Notes: a model not told the origin generated them from the letters alone. Numbered from the stretch's first letter, positions 45,001-53,686 are shown. The stretch is 64,000 nt of DNA from Chlorops oryzae (GCA_020466095.1 CM035806.1:143481934-143545933); one strand, 5' to 3'. A program made the numbers and translations.

Positions 45001-48000
45001 GCTTGACAAAAAAAAAAAAAATAAAAATAAAAGCAAAATAAACAAAATTAAAAGGACAAAATACAAACAATAAACAAAAATACAGCTGCAATACAAATAG
45101 TGGAGCTAAAAGTGACGATGCAGTGTTCATAGCGAGCAAGACAATCATAAACAACATAAAGCTGTCACCAACATCGATCCCAATTTAACATCAAGATAGT
45201 CATCAGCAACATGAAGCTGCCATCAATATGGATGCCAACTAAACATCAGGTTTAAAAATTGTAGATATTTTTTTAAATTGAGCTTAATTCCATTTACGGA
45301 TATGAAATCAAAATGTAGACAAATATATACAAAAAAAAAAAAAACACTTCTAATTACATTATTTTTAAACAGAAAAACAAAAATAAATAAATGAAAAAGA
45401 AAATTTTTACTGTCACATAAACGACTGTTACACTGACTGACATATTTGGATGCATTCTTTGTGCTCTTTGTTGATTTACCTTTACTTTGTCAATGAACGC
45501 AGCCATTTATTATCTCACAATGTTCGATAAGAATCAAAAAACTGAAAATTTGGGAGACATTATTAATGAAATTAAAGTACCTCAATCCTCAATAGTTAAT
45601 ATTGACATCAAAATATGTTTATATATATGCACGTTTGTGGTTGTGGTACAGTTTTTTTTTATAAGATCTATAAAATTTTTCATAAAAGTCTTAAAAAGAA
45701 GTATACAACTACAGTCTAAAAACATACTATACCAATGTCAAGTCCAACTAAATGGGATAATTTACACTTTCAATTACAATCAATTATTAAGGAATTCAAT
45801 AAGTCTTATAGAGCTTTGAATAAAAGTAGTTTACCTTCTGAACAGATTCAAGCAAAACATCTTAATAATATAGTACTGCAGCACAACACAATTGCAGCCA
45901 CCCTTAATGCATTTCTACCTATTCTTTCCGATACACATAGGGAGCAAGCTGAAAAACTCTTTCAGGAAGTGAAAGACAAATTATGCTATGTATTAATTAA
46001 ATTAGAAATAAGAAGTGAAGTGCCAAAGGACTATAACAAATCATTACATCTTTCTTTCATAGAGGAAGAGGACGATCAAGAAACTGACATTGAGACGATC
46101 GATGCAATAGAAGGACAAAGAGTCAATTCCGAAAATCCTCCTCCAAAGCCACAAGACTCTAAAATGACTCCAGTAGAATTTTTAAATTTGATTTCAAAAC
46201 TCATACCTGAGTTTGATAGCACAGTAGCTATTATATCCCCGTGGTGCGTCGAAAAGTTGTCCCCATCCTTGCAGCCAGGATAGAAAAGGATTTGAGAATG
46301 GAATATGTCGGACAGTACATAGGAAAACCCGATTCTAATCATGAGATTTGGTTTTCTCAGATTTCTGAGAAAGCCAGTAGGTACGATGACCTACTGAGCT
46401 TTCGTGAAAACGCTAATAAATTGTTATATGAGGTTCTAGCCGGAAACGTGGGCGATGCGGATCGCGACTGGTTGCTGTTACGCGATACCCTTTTTGTAAA
46501 AAAGTCACCCGTCGTGCCCCCTTTACGCTTTCGGATGCGAACCTTTACCCGTCCTGGTACGCGCTTGGTTAAGCCTTTGTCCCATTATTTGGGATCGAAT
46601 GGAAAAATTCTAACCCGGCCGGAATCGTCTTGGGACGAAAAGTGAAATTAATATCATACTTCTAATTCAATAGAAATAATTCAAATTTGTTTAACGTATT
46701 CTGTTTTATTTTCGCATGTTATGTGTTGGTGATGTCGACTCGCGATATAAATTACTTCATTCAGAAATTGGTATAATCTAGGTTCTTGTAGGGAGTCAAG
46801 CCACGTCAAGTGAGCACCCTTTTTTCAAAGTAGTGATGAAATTATGTTTTAATATTTTATATTAGTTGTATTTATAACCAAATAGAATTTTGAAAGAGGA
46901 TTTTAAAAAAATTAGTTGTAACAGTACTTTTTTGGCAATAAAACTTTTCATTTTTCTATTAAAAATGTAAATTCCTATATTTTAAAACTGTAGTTGCGTG
47001 GAAAGTGTTTGATGCAACTGAATATAATTTTGCATCCAAGTTGGGAGAAGTTTATTTTTTGAAAATAAAATTACAAAAACAACAACAAATGTTTTTCCTA
47101 CTTTCTACGAAGCTTTAAAAAATACATATCAAAATTTGCAGCTCTTCTGCATAACAAATTTTTTTCATTTATTTTTAATAAATTGCACTCAATATCTCTT
47201 TTTATGAATCTAAAAAAAAATTTCACCGATCAGCTGTAGTTTCTATGCAATAAATGTTTTTCGAACCTCTCGCAGTGCTTAACCAGTGCTTAAAATAGCA
47301 CAGTACTTACAGTTAAAGCACAATTACAACCACTTGGACCTTTTTGATTTTTTTTTTTTTTTTCGAATTTTAGCTGCAGGTGTTAAGAATATATCATGTA
47401 AGTTTGAAAATGGGATCTCTATTAGTTTAGGAGGTACAAAGCATTGAACATGCGTACCCAACAATTTTCCCATAGCAACAATTCGGGGCGTATCCCAGCT
47501 CTGTGGGAATTTCATGTTCTAGGACAGTTGTATATGATAAATTATCGTCTTTCAAATGGAAAATATCCGAATATTCTTTGACTATTCTTGTCATAGAATT
47601 TAGTTCTTCTGTATTAAGTGTCTCTTCGAGTTTAATCGTGTGCATTAAAAATTTTAAACGGTTATCCTTATCTTTAAATGAGCTTAGATGATTAATGGTT
47701 GAACTGTTGTTCTCCTCAAAACTGTTTGCATCCTCGAATTCCAATTCGATATCTGAAGTTATTTCCACATCATACTCATTTGTATTTAAAATCGGTACAT
47801 AGGCCTTATTATTTATTACCTTTGTAATTGTTTTGCCCACAAAGACGCCTTTCTTTATTTCCTTTTTATAGACCACTATTTCCACCTTCGAGGTATTTGC
47901 GAAAAAGTAAACTACTTTACTGGCTCTAGCTGGGATCCTGACTGTCTCTGTCGTAAAAATCCTGTCGCTTTTGGCACCAATAAATGGTAAAAACGCTATT

Positions 48001-51000
48001 TTCTTTCCGTCATTGAAAAGCAAAATATTTTTCTCCATAAGGTTGATAATAGCTCTATCCTGAAATATATCTCGGCCGACCAAACCATCTGCTGGAATTT
48101 TTGACCCCTCCGGCAAAACAAGGAATTTCCATTTTAATCTTGTGTCTTTTGAATTAGTTAACGTTATTGCACCTTTGCTAAATATCGAGCCTCCGAACGC
48201 TCCTGAAAAGTTTTTCCTTTCGGACTCATCTAGATTTTCCTGGCTCTTCAGAGCTTCTATTTTAACTAAACTGGTGTCTGCCCCAGTATCCACCAATAAT
48301 TTAAGTTCTTTATTTACTGCTGTTTCACAAGGTAATTATATAAATGCCTCCTCTGACCCTGTATGCAAATCTTCTATATTGTGTGAATTTTCACACTTAT
48401 TAAAATTTTTTTCATAAGAATTTTTTCGAATTCCTAAATTTGCTGTTCTCCGCGTAATCGCTTGACAATGCGAAATTAAACTTTCCCTAATACCCAACGT
48501 TGTATTATTTATTTTCTTTTCATTTTGCGATGTGTCATTTTCCTCTTTAGCGTAAACTACCGTGTCATTAAATGTTACCCTTTTTTTCGCCTTTTGGCTT
48601 CTTAATAACAATTCCTTTTTGCTGTCTATATTGTTTCTGGAATAGGTTGGTGCTTATGCAACTCTAAACGATGTCTCATGAAAGGATCTCTGATTCCTAA
48701 AATAAATCTCCTGGTTGCTAGACCCCTGTATTCACTTAGTGCGGATACCGCTTCGCTTTGGTTCCATGATTTTTCAATCATTTCTTCTGCCTCTCTAAGC
48801 AAGGACTCTATCTTTCTTCCAAATGCAGATGCTGACTCATTTAAATTCTGTTCTGTTCGTCAATACTATTGAATTTAATTTGATTAGCTTTTATAAAAAT
48901 TTTCCCTGCCATTCTCTGTTTAATGCAAAGTAGAATAGTCTCGGAGTCAACATTACTTAAAGCTTTTTTAACCAATAATAAACCAGTAATAAATTTCAAA
49001 ACTTCTGCACTCATGTCTGTATTGTTGTTTTCTGCAAAATAAGGTATCAACCGATTAACTTTGTCCATTACTTCATCTATTTGTGGTTGGTGCGTCATGT
49101 TGATCCTAATTATTGGTAATTTTGGATTAGAGGGTGTAGAAGAATTTTGTTCGTCTATTAAATTTTGACTTGTCGGAAGTACGAGAATGTCCGTGTTCGT
49201 GCTGATTGTTTTGGTTCTGCGTACTGGGTTAGGGCTTGGTGAATTGGCAGTGTCACAAACGCTTTTTAGGGAGACTCTCAATCGTTTGACCTCCTGCTTC
49301 AAATTCTTAACTTGTTCCTCGCTTTCTTTTAACCGCGCTTTACCCTTTTCTACCGTTTGAGCTAATTCGTTCCCGACTGCTTTAGTTAATGACTCCCTTA
49401 ATTCTTGATTATTATTTTCCGATTCTTCTATAAAATTATTCTGAACGTCAATCTGTTTTTTAAAATTTTTGCATGCTCGTGTCAAACCCTGTATAGTATC
49501 TTCTAACAACTGAATCTTTTCTTCTGTGGCTTTTTCTGATGCGCTAACTGTATTTTTGACTTGATTGATTAGATAGGTAGCTTCTCCAATTTTTGAAAAT
49601 TGCCCTAGCACTGTGTGGTCTTTTATTAATTGCGAAATTTCTTTCGTTAAGTTAGCTTCCCGTACTAGTTCTCTTGCTTCTCTAAGAATAGTGTCCGAAT
49701 CGTTTTCAAATAATTTTAATTTTTCTTTTAATAATTCTAGCTCTTTAGCCATATGGCTGAAACAAATTAAATTTTTTTTTTTTTAGCGAAAAAAAATTTC
49801 TATCAAACGGGACTCAAGGTGAAAAAAATATATTTTAATGCACTCACCAGTTTCATTGTTCTGCTTCTTCCAATATTCACGTCGTCTTTTTGTTTACTCT
49901 GCTTTTCTTTATTTTTGGGGCTGCTACCGTTGCTTTTTATTTCTTCACATTAATTTCTGTTCTGACATTAAGATTTAAAAAAAGTTTTTACACTTAAAAT
50001 TTTCAAAAATAAAAATCTTCTTTCGAAAAAACACCCTCGGAGTACGCTTAAAAACGTTACTCGATAATGTTTTCTTCGTTAAAAACACCCCAATCGTGTG
50101 TGCTTTTTCGATCACGGAGCTTAGAGCTTTGCTAATGCGGTTCTGATTTCACCAATGTTTAAAACCAAATAAGGTTCCGTCTCAGCTTGACTCTTATGCT
50201 TAATGTCAAATCACACCAACGATTTAGGATAATTCTTTGAAAATCCTTATATTCGATTCGAATCCAACCGAAAATCGGTCGAATACCGGCTGCGCCAATT
50301 AATGTTGGGATATGGGGATTAAAGGGTATGACGCCGTGGCACTTCGTATTAAAGTTCGAGTAAATAAAAGGAGGGTTAAAGTTCTGAATACTTTGATCAT
50401 ATACTTAAATTCTTGCAATATTCCATTGAACTCGGTTTTAAAATACTCTACGAAAAACGAAGTACAAGAGTTTGGGACGTCTGTATATATGAGATTGTTC
50501 AATAATGAAACAGACAGTTCATGAATCAGATGAATTAAACTCATCCTTGGAAACCGTTACTGGTTTAATAAGTGAGCTAATTAATACTATTAAAATAATT
50601 CAAAAACCAAAAATGTCAAAGAAGAACAAAAATTATATACTTTTAGATGATTTTGCTTATTTTGATAAATTTGGGAAGCCCACAGAAAAGTTAGATATGC
50701 TATATAATGCGTTAATGACTATTAACCCGACTTCAACGTTGAGTGAAAGAATCTTTTCAGTTTCAAGTTTTATTAAAAGTAAGACTAAAAACTGTCTTTC
50801 ACCTCACCGTCTGAATTCTATTTTATTTATAAAAGACTTTTTTAAAAAATACAAACCTACCTAAAAAATAATTGCGATGCCCATAAAATGTTTTTTGCTT
50901 TGCATCCATATGTTTTTGCTTTTTATAAATATTCTGAATTGATTGTTTCTTTTTCTTAGTTTTTGTTATGTATATGTATAATACAAAGAAAAAAATATTT

Positions 51001-52877
51001 AAAAAATAAATAAAAGATGAAGCTTTTATCGACTTTCATGTAGTACTTATTGTAATGGTTTTCAAAGTCTGCCAGATCGAAGTGACATATATTTGTAAAT
51101 CAAACTCATGTTTTTAACTTTACTTCACAGTTCTAGTGATAGAATATAAAAAAAGTTCATGTATTTATTACAAATAAGGCCAAAAATTTTTGAAAAGAAA
51201 ATTTATTTGCAGCTGAAAGAACAAACCGGTTTGCCCGGTTTTTCCTGATCAAGAAAATTAGGAACCGGTTTTTTTTTAAATTATTTTTTCGAATTATTTG
51301 AAAACCGGTTTCCTAAAACTGTCGAATAATTGAATTCCCTAATTGTCAGGCTCGCCTGACTATAACACCCTTACTTGTTTCTTTTTGTTTTTCGTGTAAA
51401 AACACATTTCAATTCTATAAATAAATAACATTCGCCGGTCATAAAATTTTCAGGGGGCCCTATTTACCAACTTTCAGTGGGCGTGGCACAGAAATCGGGC
51501 GGCATAGCATTACCAAGTTAAGTTTTTCCAATTTAAAGACCCAACGGCAAGCTATGTTCCGAATTTAAGCTCTGTGGGTCAAAAATTGAGAAATCCAGCA
51601 TCCAGTTCCCGACGCCAGCACCAAGAAATCAAGCATTTGTTAAAAATCATTGACGCACTACAGCCTGGAGAAGAAAACAAATCTCAACTTATAGAAATTA
51701 CTCAATCAGCTTGAATCGCCGATTCAAGGGCAGTAGAGAATGAGTATAGATTCACGTTTGGCCTTTCTTGCAGGGGTACGATGGAAACGAAAAAAGAAGT
51801 CAAGGTTTTACTTATGTGAGCGAAACACGGTTGCCACTAAAAAAAAACTATAAAGGCTCCAAGGTTATTTAAAAAAAAGCCGATTTCACTGAAAAGGAGC
51901 CAATATTTATTTTATTGTATATAGAAAACAAATTTTGTGATGTGCATTAAGTCCGCTTGATCTTAAAGCTGCACTTTTAGCTTTAAATTATTAGCGACTT
52001 CGATTATTTGAAATGTTTGACCGAAAAATTTTTTGCTTTGAATTGATTATTGAGTAATTTTTCTCTTGGCATAAAAAAATATTTAAAAAAGAGCCAAATA
52101 GAATAAGAAAGAGCCACAGCGCCAAGTGAAAAATGGAGAGCCTGTTTTGGCGCCAAAACCCCAAATGTGGCAACCATGGAGCAAAGGAAAGCTGTGAAAT
52201 TATGGAGAGCATAAGAGAGAAATGAGAGCAAAGTTTTTGTTTTGGTATGCATATTCATTTTTCGGATACGTATTGTCTTTTCTGCCCATCCTTTTTGTTT
52301 TGATTACGTTGTTTTTTTTTTTCAGATGATTGCATATTCTTTGGACTGTTCGTGAAATACTTAAGTACGATTGAAAATGGAAAGAGCGCGCTATGGGAAA
52401 TACCACCTTTTTATAAACATATGAACCTAGGCACATACATACTCTTTGTTCCTCGCACTGTAAAAATCGATTGCAATTAATCCACGAAATCAATAACAAC
52501 TCGTTTGACACCCTGTTCACTATGGCAAGACCAGTATGAAGTAACGAAAGCAGACGAGAAACTCACCAGTAAAAAGCGATGGTGTCGCCGAGCCCGTTAC
52601 GAATGTTTCGATCCAGAAGGTTGTAGCAAATATTGGTGGATGCGCCTTCCATCCATTTGATCGAAATGGGACCTTTGGATATATCGAAGTTATATTGAAG
52701 GAACTTGGTCGGATCAGCTGGTGTTTCCCAGTGAAATTGCTTTGCAACGCGTGACCAAAATTCGGTTGGCTTCTGCAATGATTCCTGATAGAATTGCTCA
52801 TACTCATCCATGCTCGATATGTATGCGTGGCGCCGAAGCGTAGGATGGGGGAGATAGATTGATTTTTCCGATGGCAT
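35598..52877 (-). CDS. AcCoAS: Acetyl-CoA synthetase (acetate--CoA ligase), six-exon gene
   Basis: Converts acetate, CoA and ATP to acetyl-CoA, AMP and pyrophosphate in the cytosol and nucleus (ACSS2/AcCoAS family, ANL superfamily). Coding exons on the minus strand are 52567-52877, 36867-37605, 36655-36809, 36377-36545, 36128-36317 and 35598-36052. Lengths and phases add up to exactly 672 codons plus stop, the usual family size. Visible motifs are the ATP-binding loop [11 protein letters not shown] (residues 284-294), TFWQTETG (433-440), YCTGD (517-521), GRVDD (535-539) and PKTRSGK with the conserved catalytic, acetylatable lysine at 630. All introns are GT-AG. The start is the first ATG, in a good fly context (caaaaATGcc). 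Intron 1 is 15 kb and packed with transposons. This appears to be the only intact host gene in the window. Confidence 0.97.
36128..36317 (-). CDS. AcCoAS: AcCoAS coding exon 5
   Basis: The acceptor caaactttgcag precedes ACTTTTCC. It encodes residues 459-521 plus one base of glycine 522: TFPFFGVKP, then [19 protein letters not shown], ending in the YYCTGD motif. The donor is ggagatg/GTTAGT. Confidence 0.93.
36377..36545 (-). CDS. AcCoAS: AcCoAS coding exon 4
   Basis: The acceptor is cccttctaag/G. Completes codon 402 and encodes residues 403-458, including [12 protein letters not shown] and [10 protein letters not shown]. It ends in phase 0 at ggctcggcc/GTAATT, a slightly weak but valid donor. 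Confidence 0.93.
36655..36809 (-). CDS. AcCoAS: AcCoAS coding exon 3
   Basis: Begins after cgatttag with TTTGAAGGAACACC and encodes residues 351-401 plus two bases of lysine 402 ([16 protein letters not shown] region). The donor is agcttgaa/GTAAGT, followed by a short intron with a long T-run on the plus strand. Confidence 0.93.
36867..37605 (-). CDS. AcCoAS: AcCoAS coding exon 2
   Basis: The acceptor ttctattttag precedes GGAGGGAAATCATCC. It encodes residues 104-350, including the [11 protein letters not shown] phosphate-binding loop at 37035-37067 and the [16 protein letters not shown] segment. It ends in phase 0 at tcagtcata/GTGAGT. The internal ATG at 37478 could start a shorter isoform, but nothing in the sequence shows that it does. 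Confidence 0.95.
38014..39106 (+). pseudogene. Errantivirus env remnant (endogenous retroelement)
   Basis: Three frames in succession carry pieces of an insect retroelement envelope-like protein. The first (38014-38334) starts with a hydrophobic leader, the second lies around 38436-38715, and the third (38712-39185) is the C-terminal part with a single membrane span ([20 protein letters not shown]) and a short basic tail. The last frame runs across the purine tract caagggaggg and into the LTR, as is normal for this group. At least two frame breaks make it non-functional. It is antisense to AcCoAS. Confidence 0.7.
39107..39730 (+). repeat. 3' LTR of the errantivirus remnant
   Basis: Follows the polypurine tract aagggagggagg, starts AGTTATG and ends at TAACT, giving 5-bp inverted ends and a 624-bp LTR. 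It contains the hairpin cttcgattctg...cagaaccgaag (39528-39564) shared with the LTR at 26551. AATAAAATAA lies near 39694. Matching 5' LTR, gag and pol are not present nearby, so this is a 3' remnant. Confidence 0.65.
39818..39840. other. Short hairpin near the LINE 3' end
   Basis: Nine-base arms attattgcc and ggcaataat around a 5-nt loop (gaatt). It lies just beyond the 3' side of the RTE-like LINE fragment and could be part of its 3' untranslated region. Confidence 0.5.
39911..40497 (-). pseudogene. RTE-like LINE, reverse transcriptase C-terminal part
   Basis: The minus-strand frame covers the end of a non-LTR reverse transcriptase of the type often predicted as craniofacial development protein 2-like in insects. 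Segments include [27 protein letters not shown] and [13 protein letters not shown]. Upstream codons to 40497 ([10 protein letters not shown]) extend it in the same frame. It is cut at 40497, where gypsy-type sequence begins. The endonuclease end of an element of the same type lies at 42929-43366 in the same orientation, so these may be two ends of one copy. Confidence 0.8.
40500..40612 (+). repeat. LTR end of a Ty3/gypsy-like fragment
   Basis: About 110 bp ending gccaatgacacaaca directly before the primer-binding site. It contains gaaataataaaaagg, an AATAAA-type signal. The upstream part of the LTR is missing because the sequence abuts the LINE fragment at about 40498. Confidence 0.55.
40613..40630 (+). 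other. Primer-binding site, tggtgtcgggtgtgg
   Basis: Lies immediately after an LTR end in CA and about 170 bp before the gag frame. The TGGTGTC start is common among Ty3/gypsy-type primer-binding sites. The tRNA was not identified. Confidence 0.55.
40787..42190 (+). pseudogene. Ty3/gypsy-like gag, split by a MITE
   Basis: The N-terminal part (to 41170) has the conserved gag start with W-rich [15 protein letters not shown] and [12 protein letters not shown] 480-bp TIR element follows. The C-terminal part resumes at about 41664 ([16 protein letters not shown]) and includes two zinc knuckles: [12 protein letters not shown], and [14 protein letters not shown], in which the usual histidine is replaced by glutamine. 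A frameshift at about 42080 precedes the protease. It is inactive; parts on each side of the MITE were joined only conceptually. Confidence 0.8.
41184..41663. mobile_element. MITE inserted in the gypsy-like gag
   Basis: Ends caccgaaaaaaat (41184) and attttttttcggtg (to 41663) are reverse complements apart from the length of the A-run. The 480-bp interior is AT-rich, with many cgtatcaat and ttcgtataa phrases on both strands. The gag frame is interrupted at the left end and resumes at the right. No target duplication could be pinned down. Confidence 0.8.
42191..42772 (+). pseudogene. Gypsy-like protease and start of reverse transcriptase
   Basis: The first frame (to 42366) has the aspartic protease motif [11 protein letters not shown] stop follows, and the next frame (42393-42800) carries the link to [31 protein letters not shown] and [19 protein letters not shown], the conserved beginning of Ty3/gypsy RT. 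It is cut at about 42772, before the catalytic YxDD block. All later pol domains are missing. Confidence 0.8.
42929..43366 (-). pseudogene. RTE-like LINE, AP endonuclease N-terminal part
   Basis: Starts at ATG 43366 with a short variable lead, then the endonuclease motifs [21 protein letters not shown] and [10 protein letters not shown], ending in [12 protein letters not shown] at 42929. This is the 5' part of an RTE-like non-LTR element; the region 43367-43513 looks like its 5' untranslated leader (hyphenless run to gccagagc). The frame is intact here but loses its reverse transcriptase. The 3' part of such an element is at 39911-40497. Confidence 0.82.
43514..43600 (+). repeat. Retroelement fragment shared with 59205-59280
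   Basis: The sequence catgtcacacatatcgtgaa to caacggcctaa matches 59205-59280 with a few differences. At the second site it follows an env-like frame, so both are probably pieces of the same errantivirus-type family around the env end. Confidence 0.55.
43588..43676. repeat. 44-bp tandem duplication
   Basis: Two adjacent copies of acaatttctgatgcgtttta continuing to aaaagaacaattatatcgt, differing at one or two positions (cttatg versus ctgatg). Each contains ATAAAA. Confidence 0.8.
43677..44480. other. AT-rich intronic DNA, no feature recognised
   Basis: No long frame or identifiable repeat is seen. It precedes the mdg1/412-like LTR, whose left boundary could not be placed and may lie as far left as this segment. 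Confidence 0.35.
44490..44747 (+). repeat. mdg1/412-like 5' LTR (end portion)
   Basis: Ends ttttaattaca directly before a TGGCGAT primer-binding site. TATAAAA (44607-44613) is followed at the expected distance by the initiator-like TCAGTC (44639-44644), and AATAAATAAA lies near 44700. LTRs ending in TACA followed by TGGCGA are characteristic of the mdg1/412 group. The 5' boundary is uncertain. Confidence 0.6.
44607..44644 (+). promoter_or_regulatory. LTR core promoter: TATA box and initiator
   Basis: TATAAAA at 44607-44613 and the arthropod initiator TCAGTC at 44639-44644, with the A about 34 bp from the first T of the TATA box. This would drive transcription of the mdg1/412-like element in the sense opposite to AcCoAS. 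Confidence 0.6.
44748..44765 (+). other. Primer-binding site, tggcgatccttgcca
   Basis: Immediately 3' of the LTR end. Its start resembles the TGGCGACC site used by mdg1/412 elements. The gag frame follows about 980 bp later, a long leader as in that group. Confidence 0.6.
45493..45819 (+). CDS. Small leader ORF with one membrane span, overlapping gag
   Basis: About 108 codons from ATG 45493. After a polar N-terminus there is a single strongly hydrophobic stretch ([16 protein letters not shown]) followed by a basic [10 protein letters not shown] segment, a layout of a small type III or tail-proximal membrane protein. The frame overlaps the start of gag (45735) by 85 nt in a different frame. 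Short ORFs upstream of gag are known in the mdg1/412 group, so it is probably the leader ORF of this element. Function unknown; it may be non-coding by chance. Confidence 0.45.
   Translation: MNAAIYYLTMFDKNQKTENLGDIINEIKVPQSSIVNIDIKICLYICTFVVVVQFFFIRSIKFFIKVLKRSIQLQSKNILYQCQVQLNGIIYTFNYNQLLRNSISLIEL
45735..46225 (+). pseudogene. mdg1/412-like gag, N-terminal part
   Basis: From ATG 45735 the frame encodes an acidic, helical gag N-terminus ([20 protein letters not shown], later [18 protein letters not shown]) followed by [18 protein letters not shown], the usual start of the capsid-like domain after a linker. The similarity stops at about 46225, where it runs into an unrelated frame and a stop at 46281-46283. 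Capsid, nucleocapsid and pol are missing. Confidence 0.6.
46226..46645 (+). CDS. Unrecognised ORF joined to the gag fragment
   Basis: About 135 codons, open from near 46226 to the stop at 46643. It has well-formed protein character: [20 protein letters not shown], then [20 protein letters not shown], then [17 protein letters not shown] and a basic proline-containing tail. G+C is visibly higher than in the neighbouring AT-rich DNA. I do not recognise the family. It could be the 3' part of a displaced host gene, part of a retroelement, or an old viral insertion; the sequence does not decide. There is no ATG near its start. Confidence 0.4.
   Translation, partial: SYYIPVVRRKVVPILAARIEKDLRMEYVGQYIGKPDSNHEIWFSQISEKASRYDDLLSFRENANKLLYEVLAGNVGDADRDWLLLRDTLFVKKSPVVPPLRFRMRTFTRPGTRLVKPLSHYLGSNGKILTRPESSWDEK
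46646..47506. other. AT-rich DNA, no feature recognised
   Basis: No coding frame or terminal repeat is evident. T- and A-runs are common. It borders the truncated gypsy element on the minus strand. Confidence 0.35.
47507..48320 (-). pseudogene. Gypsy-type protease and beginning of reverse transcriptase
   Basis: The minus-strand frame opens with [10 protein letters not shown], the retroviral-type aspartic protease active site, followed by a flap-like GAFGGSIF and the [11 protein letters not shown] segment (ILG-like). Further on are a linker rich in acidic residues and REYSDIF-like sequence ([10 protein letters not shown]) that normally leads into RT. It is truncated at about 47507 just after EHEIP. 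It belongs with the gag frames at 48336-49752. Confidence 0.8.
48336..49752 (-). pseudogene. Gypsy-type gag with N-terminal coiled coil
   Basis: From ATG 49752 the frame starts [15 protein letters not shown] and contains a long heptad-rich region (roughly residues 60-170, for example [18 protein letters not shown]). A capsid-like domain ([19 protein letters not shown]) follows, continuing after a frameshift at about 48845 ([19 protein letters not shown]). A third frame (48336-48611) is a basic C-terminal part. No zinc knuckle is seen. At least two frame breaks. Confidence 0.78.
50280..50297 (-). other. Primer-binding site, TGGCGCAGCCGGTA
   Basis: On the minus strand, after acattaat. TGGCGCAG...GGTA matches the tRNA-Ser type primer-binding site used by 17.6/297-type gypsy elements. 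The leader to gag (49752) is about 530 nt. The LTR itself is reduced to at most a few tens of bases (to about 50335) before hAT sequence begins. Confidence 0.7.
50340..50864 (+). pseudogene. hAT transposase, C-terminal dimerisation region
   Basis: Two overlapping frames (about 50340-50524 and 50505-50864) carry the end of an hAT-superfamily transposase. The first has [12 protein letters not shown] and [14 protein letters not shown]; the second has the hallmark [19 protein letters not shown] and [16 protein letters not shown], the hAT C-terminal dimerisation domain. A frame break separates them and the catalytic part is missing. The flanking TIR was not located. Confidence 0.82.
50865..52560. 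other. Intron sequence between the hAT remnant and exon 1, no gene recognised
   Basis: Probably hAT 3' DNA at first (ccggttt repeats at 51225-51310). A coding-like segment at about 51590-51715 ([20 protein letters not shown]) may be retroelement gag debris but is too short to place. Open frames at 52000-52520 have no recognisable domain. Confidence 0.4.
52567..52877 (-). CDS. AcCoAS: AcCoAS coding exon 1
   Basis: Encodes residues 1-103 plus two bases of codon 104. It includes the N-terminal acetyl-CoA synthetase segment with [12 protein letters not shown] and the family phrase [10 protein letters not shown]. It ends at the donor tttttactg/GTGAGT (52561-52566), and the split tryptophan codon is completed by exon 2. 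Nothing is broken. Confidence 0.95.
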
Positions 52878-53340
52878 TTTTGAAGCAAGGTCTCACGGCG
52901 CGTAAATGTCCTTGATTATTTCTTTCCTCTTTTAGGGAATATTTTTATTTTATAGCGAATATGGCATTAATTTTTACACAAATTACACTGTCTCTTTTTA
53001 TTTTCAATTCTATACGTTTGCTAGTATATTGTTTATTTGTATTTTTAAGTTTTTTTTTTTTTAGTTTTTGTTTTGCTTTAAACGATGGCCTCGAGTACGA
53101 ATTTTTAATGTTGCCCACGCAACGAACTTCAAGAACTGAAAACTTCTCTCACTGCATGATATCCCTCATAAAACAATTCTGTCGTGTAGAAATCAGCGTT
53201 GTGACTCGCGAGCTTTTACCGTAGGTACTAGAAAACGCACCAAACAGCTGAGCCACTACCAAAAAGAGGATGAAAGAGCCGCGATAGAGATTGAAAATCA
53301 AGAATATATCGATTCAACGATGATGACTCCTTACCATAGC
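52878..53340. promoter_or_regulatory. Presumed 5' untranslated region and promoter side of AcCoAS
   Basis: Directly upstream of the AcCoAS start codon on the minus strand. No convincing TATA box or initiator was singled out. The region includes a T-rich stretch at about 53040-53065. The assignment rests on position only. Confidence 0.3.
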
Positions 53341-53356
53341 TGTTAAATTGGAATTA

Positions 53357-53575
53357 CGATTAGTTAAGTAATCACTTAGATTACATTTAAAAAAGAATTA
53401 TGTATAATGACTATGCAGTCCATATTTAAGAAATTCCTGATAAGTAATCGATTGCGATTACAGGTAATCACATTGTAATCATGATTACTTTTGATTATTT
53501 TTGATTAGTTTTTGTAATTCCAAGTAATTATGATTACGAATTGATTACTTTTAATCGTAATCATTTGATTATTGA
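53357..53575. repeat. Cluster of GATTAC/GTAATC motifs
   Basis: Many copies of taatc, gattac and aatcgtaatc in both orientations within about 220 bp (agtaatcgattgcgattaca, aatcatgattac, gtaatcatttgatt). Fly genomes contain MITE-like elements with this composition, but no clear ends were found. Confidence 0.6.
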
Positions 53576-53623
53576 GCCAAACTGAAGAGAATTATGCTTA
53601 ATCACATATTGTTTATATTAATC

Positions 53624-53686
53624 AATTATGAGAGTGATTTTGACAGAGTATTTGTCTTACTCTGCTGTCAAAATCTCTCTCAATTA
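53624..53686. other. Imperfect hairpin
   Basis: attatgagagtgattttgac followed by agagta is mirrored by tactctgctgtcaaaatctc and tctcaat, with a loop of about 9 nt (tttgtct region) and a 2-base bulge. It may be the end of a small fold-back element. Confidence 0.55.

Larger units (their letters stand above)
37606..52566 (-). other. AcCoAS intron 1 (14.96 kb), a transposon graveyard
   Basis: The donor is GTGAGT at 52561-52566 and the acceptor tattttag at 37606-37613. Between them lie remains of at least six elements in both orientations: an errantivirus env and LTR, an RTE-like LINE, a Ty3/gypsy gag-pol fragment with a MITE in it, an mdg1/412-like LTR-gag, a minus-strand gypsy gag-protease, and an hAT transposase end. 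No extra AcCoAS exon was recognised inside it. Confidence 0.9.

Noticed and set aside
48142..48417. 91-codon plus-strand ORF
   Set aside because: It is the antisense shadow of the gypsy protease frame on the minus strand.
52520..52888. 122-codon minus-strand ORF overlapping AcCoAS exon 1
   Set aside because: It is in a different frame from the conserved acetyl-CoA synthetase N-terminus and crosses its splice donor.
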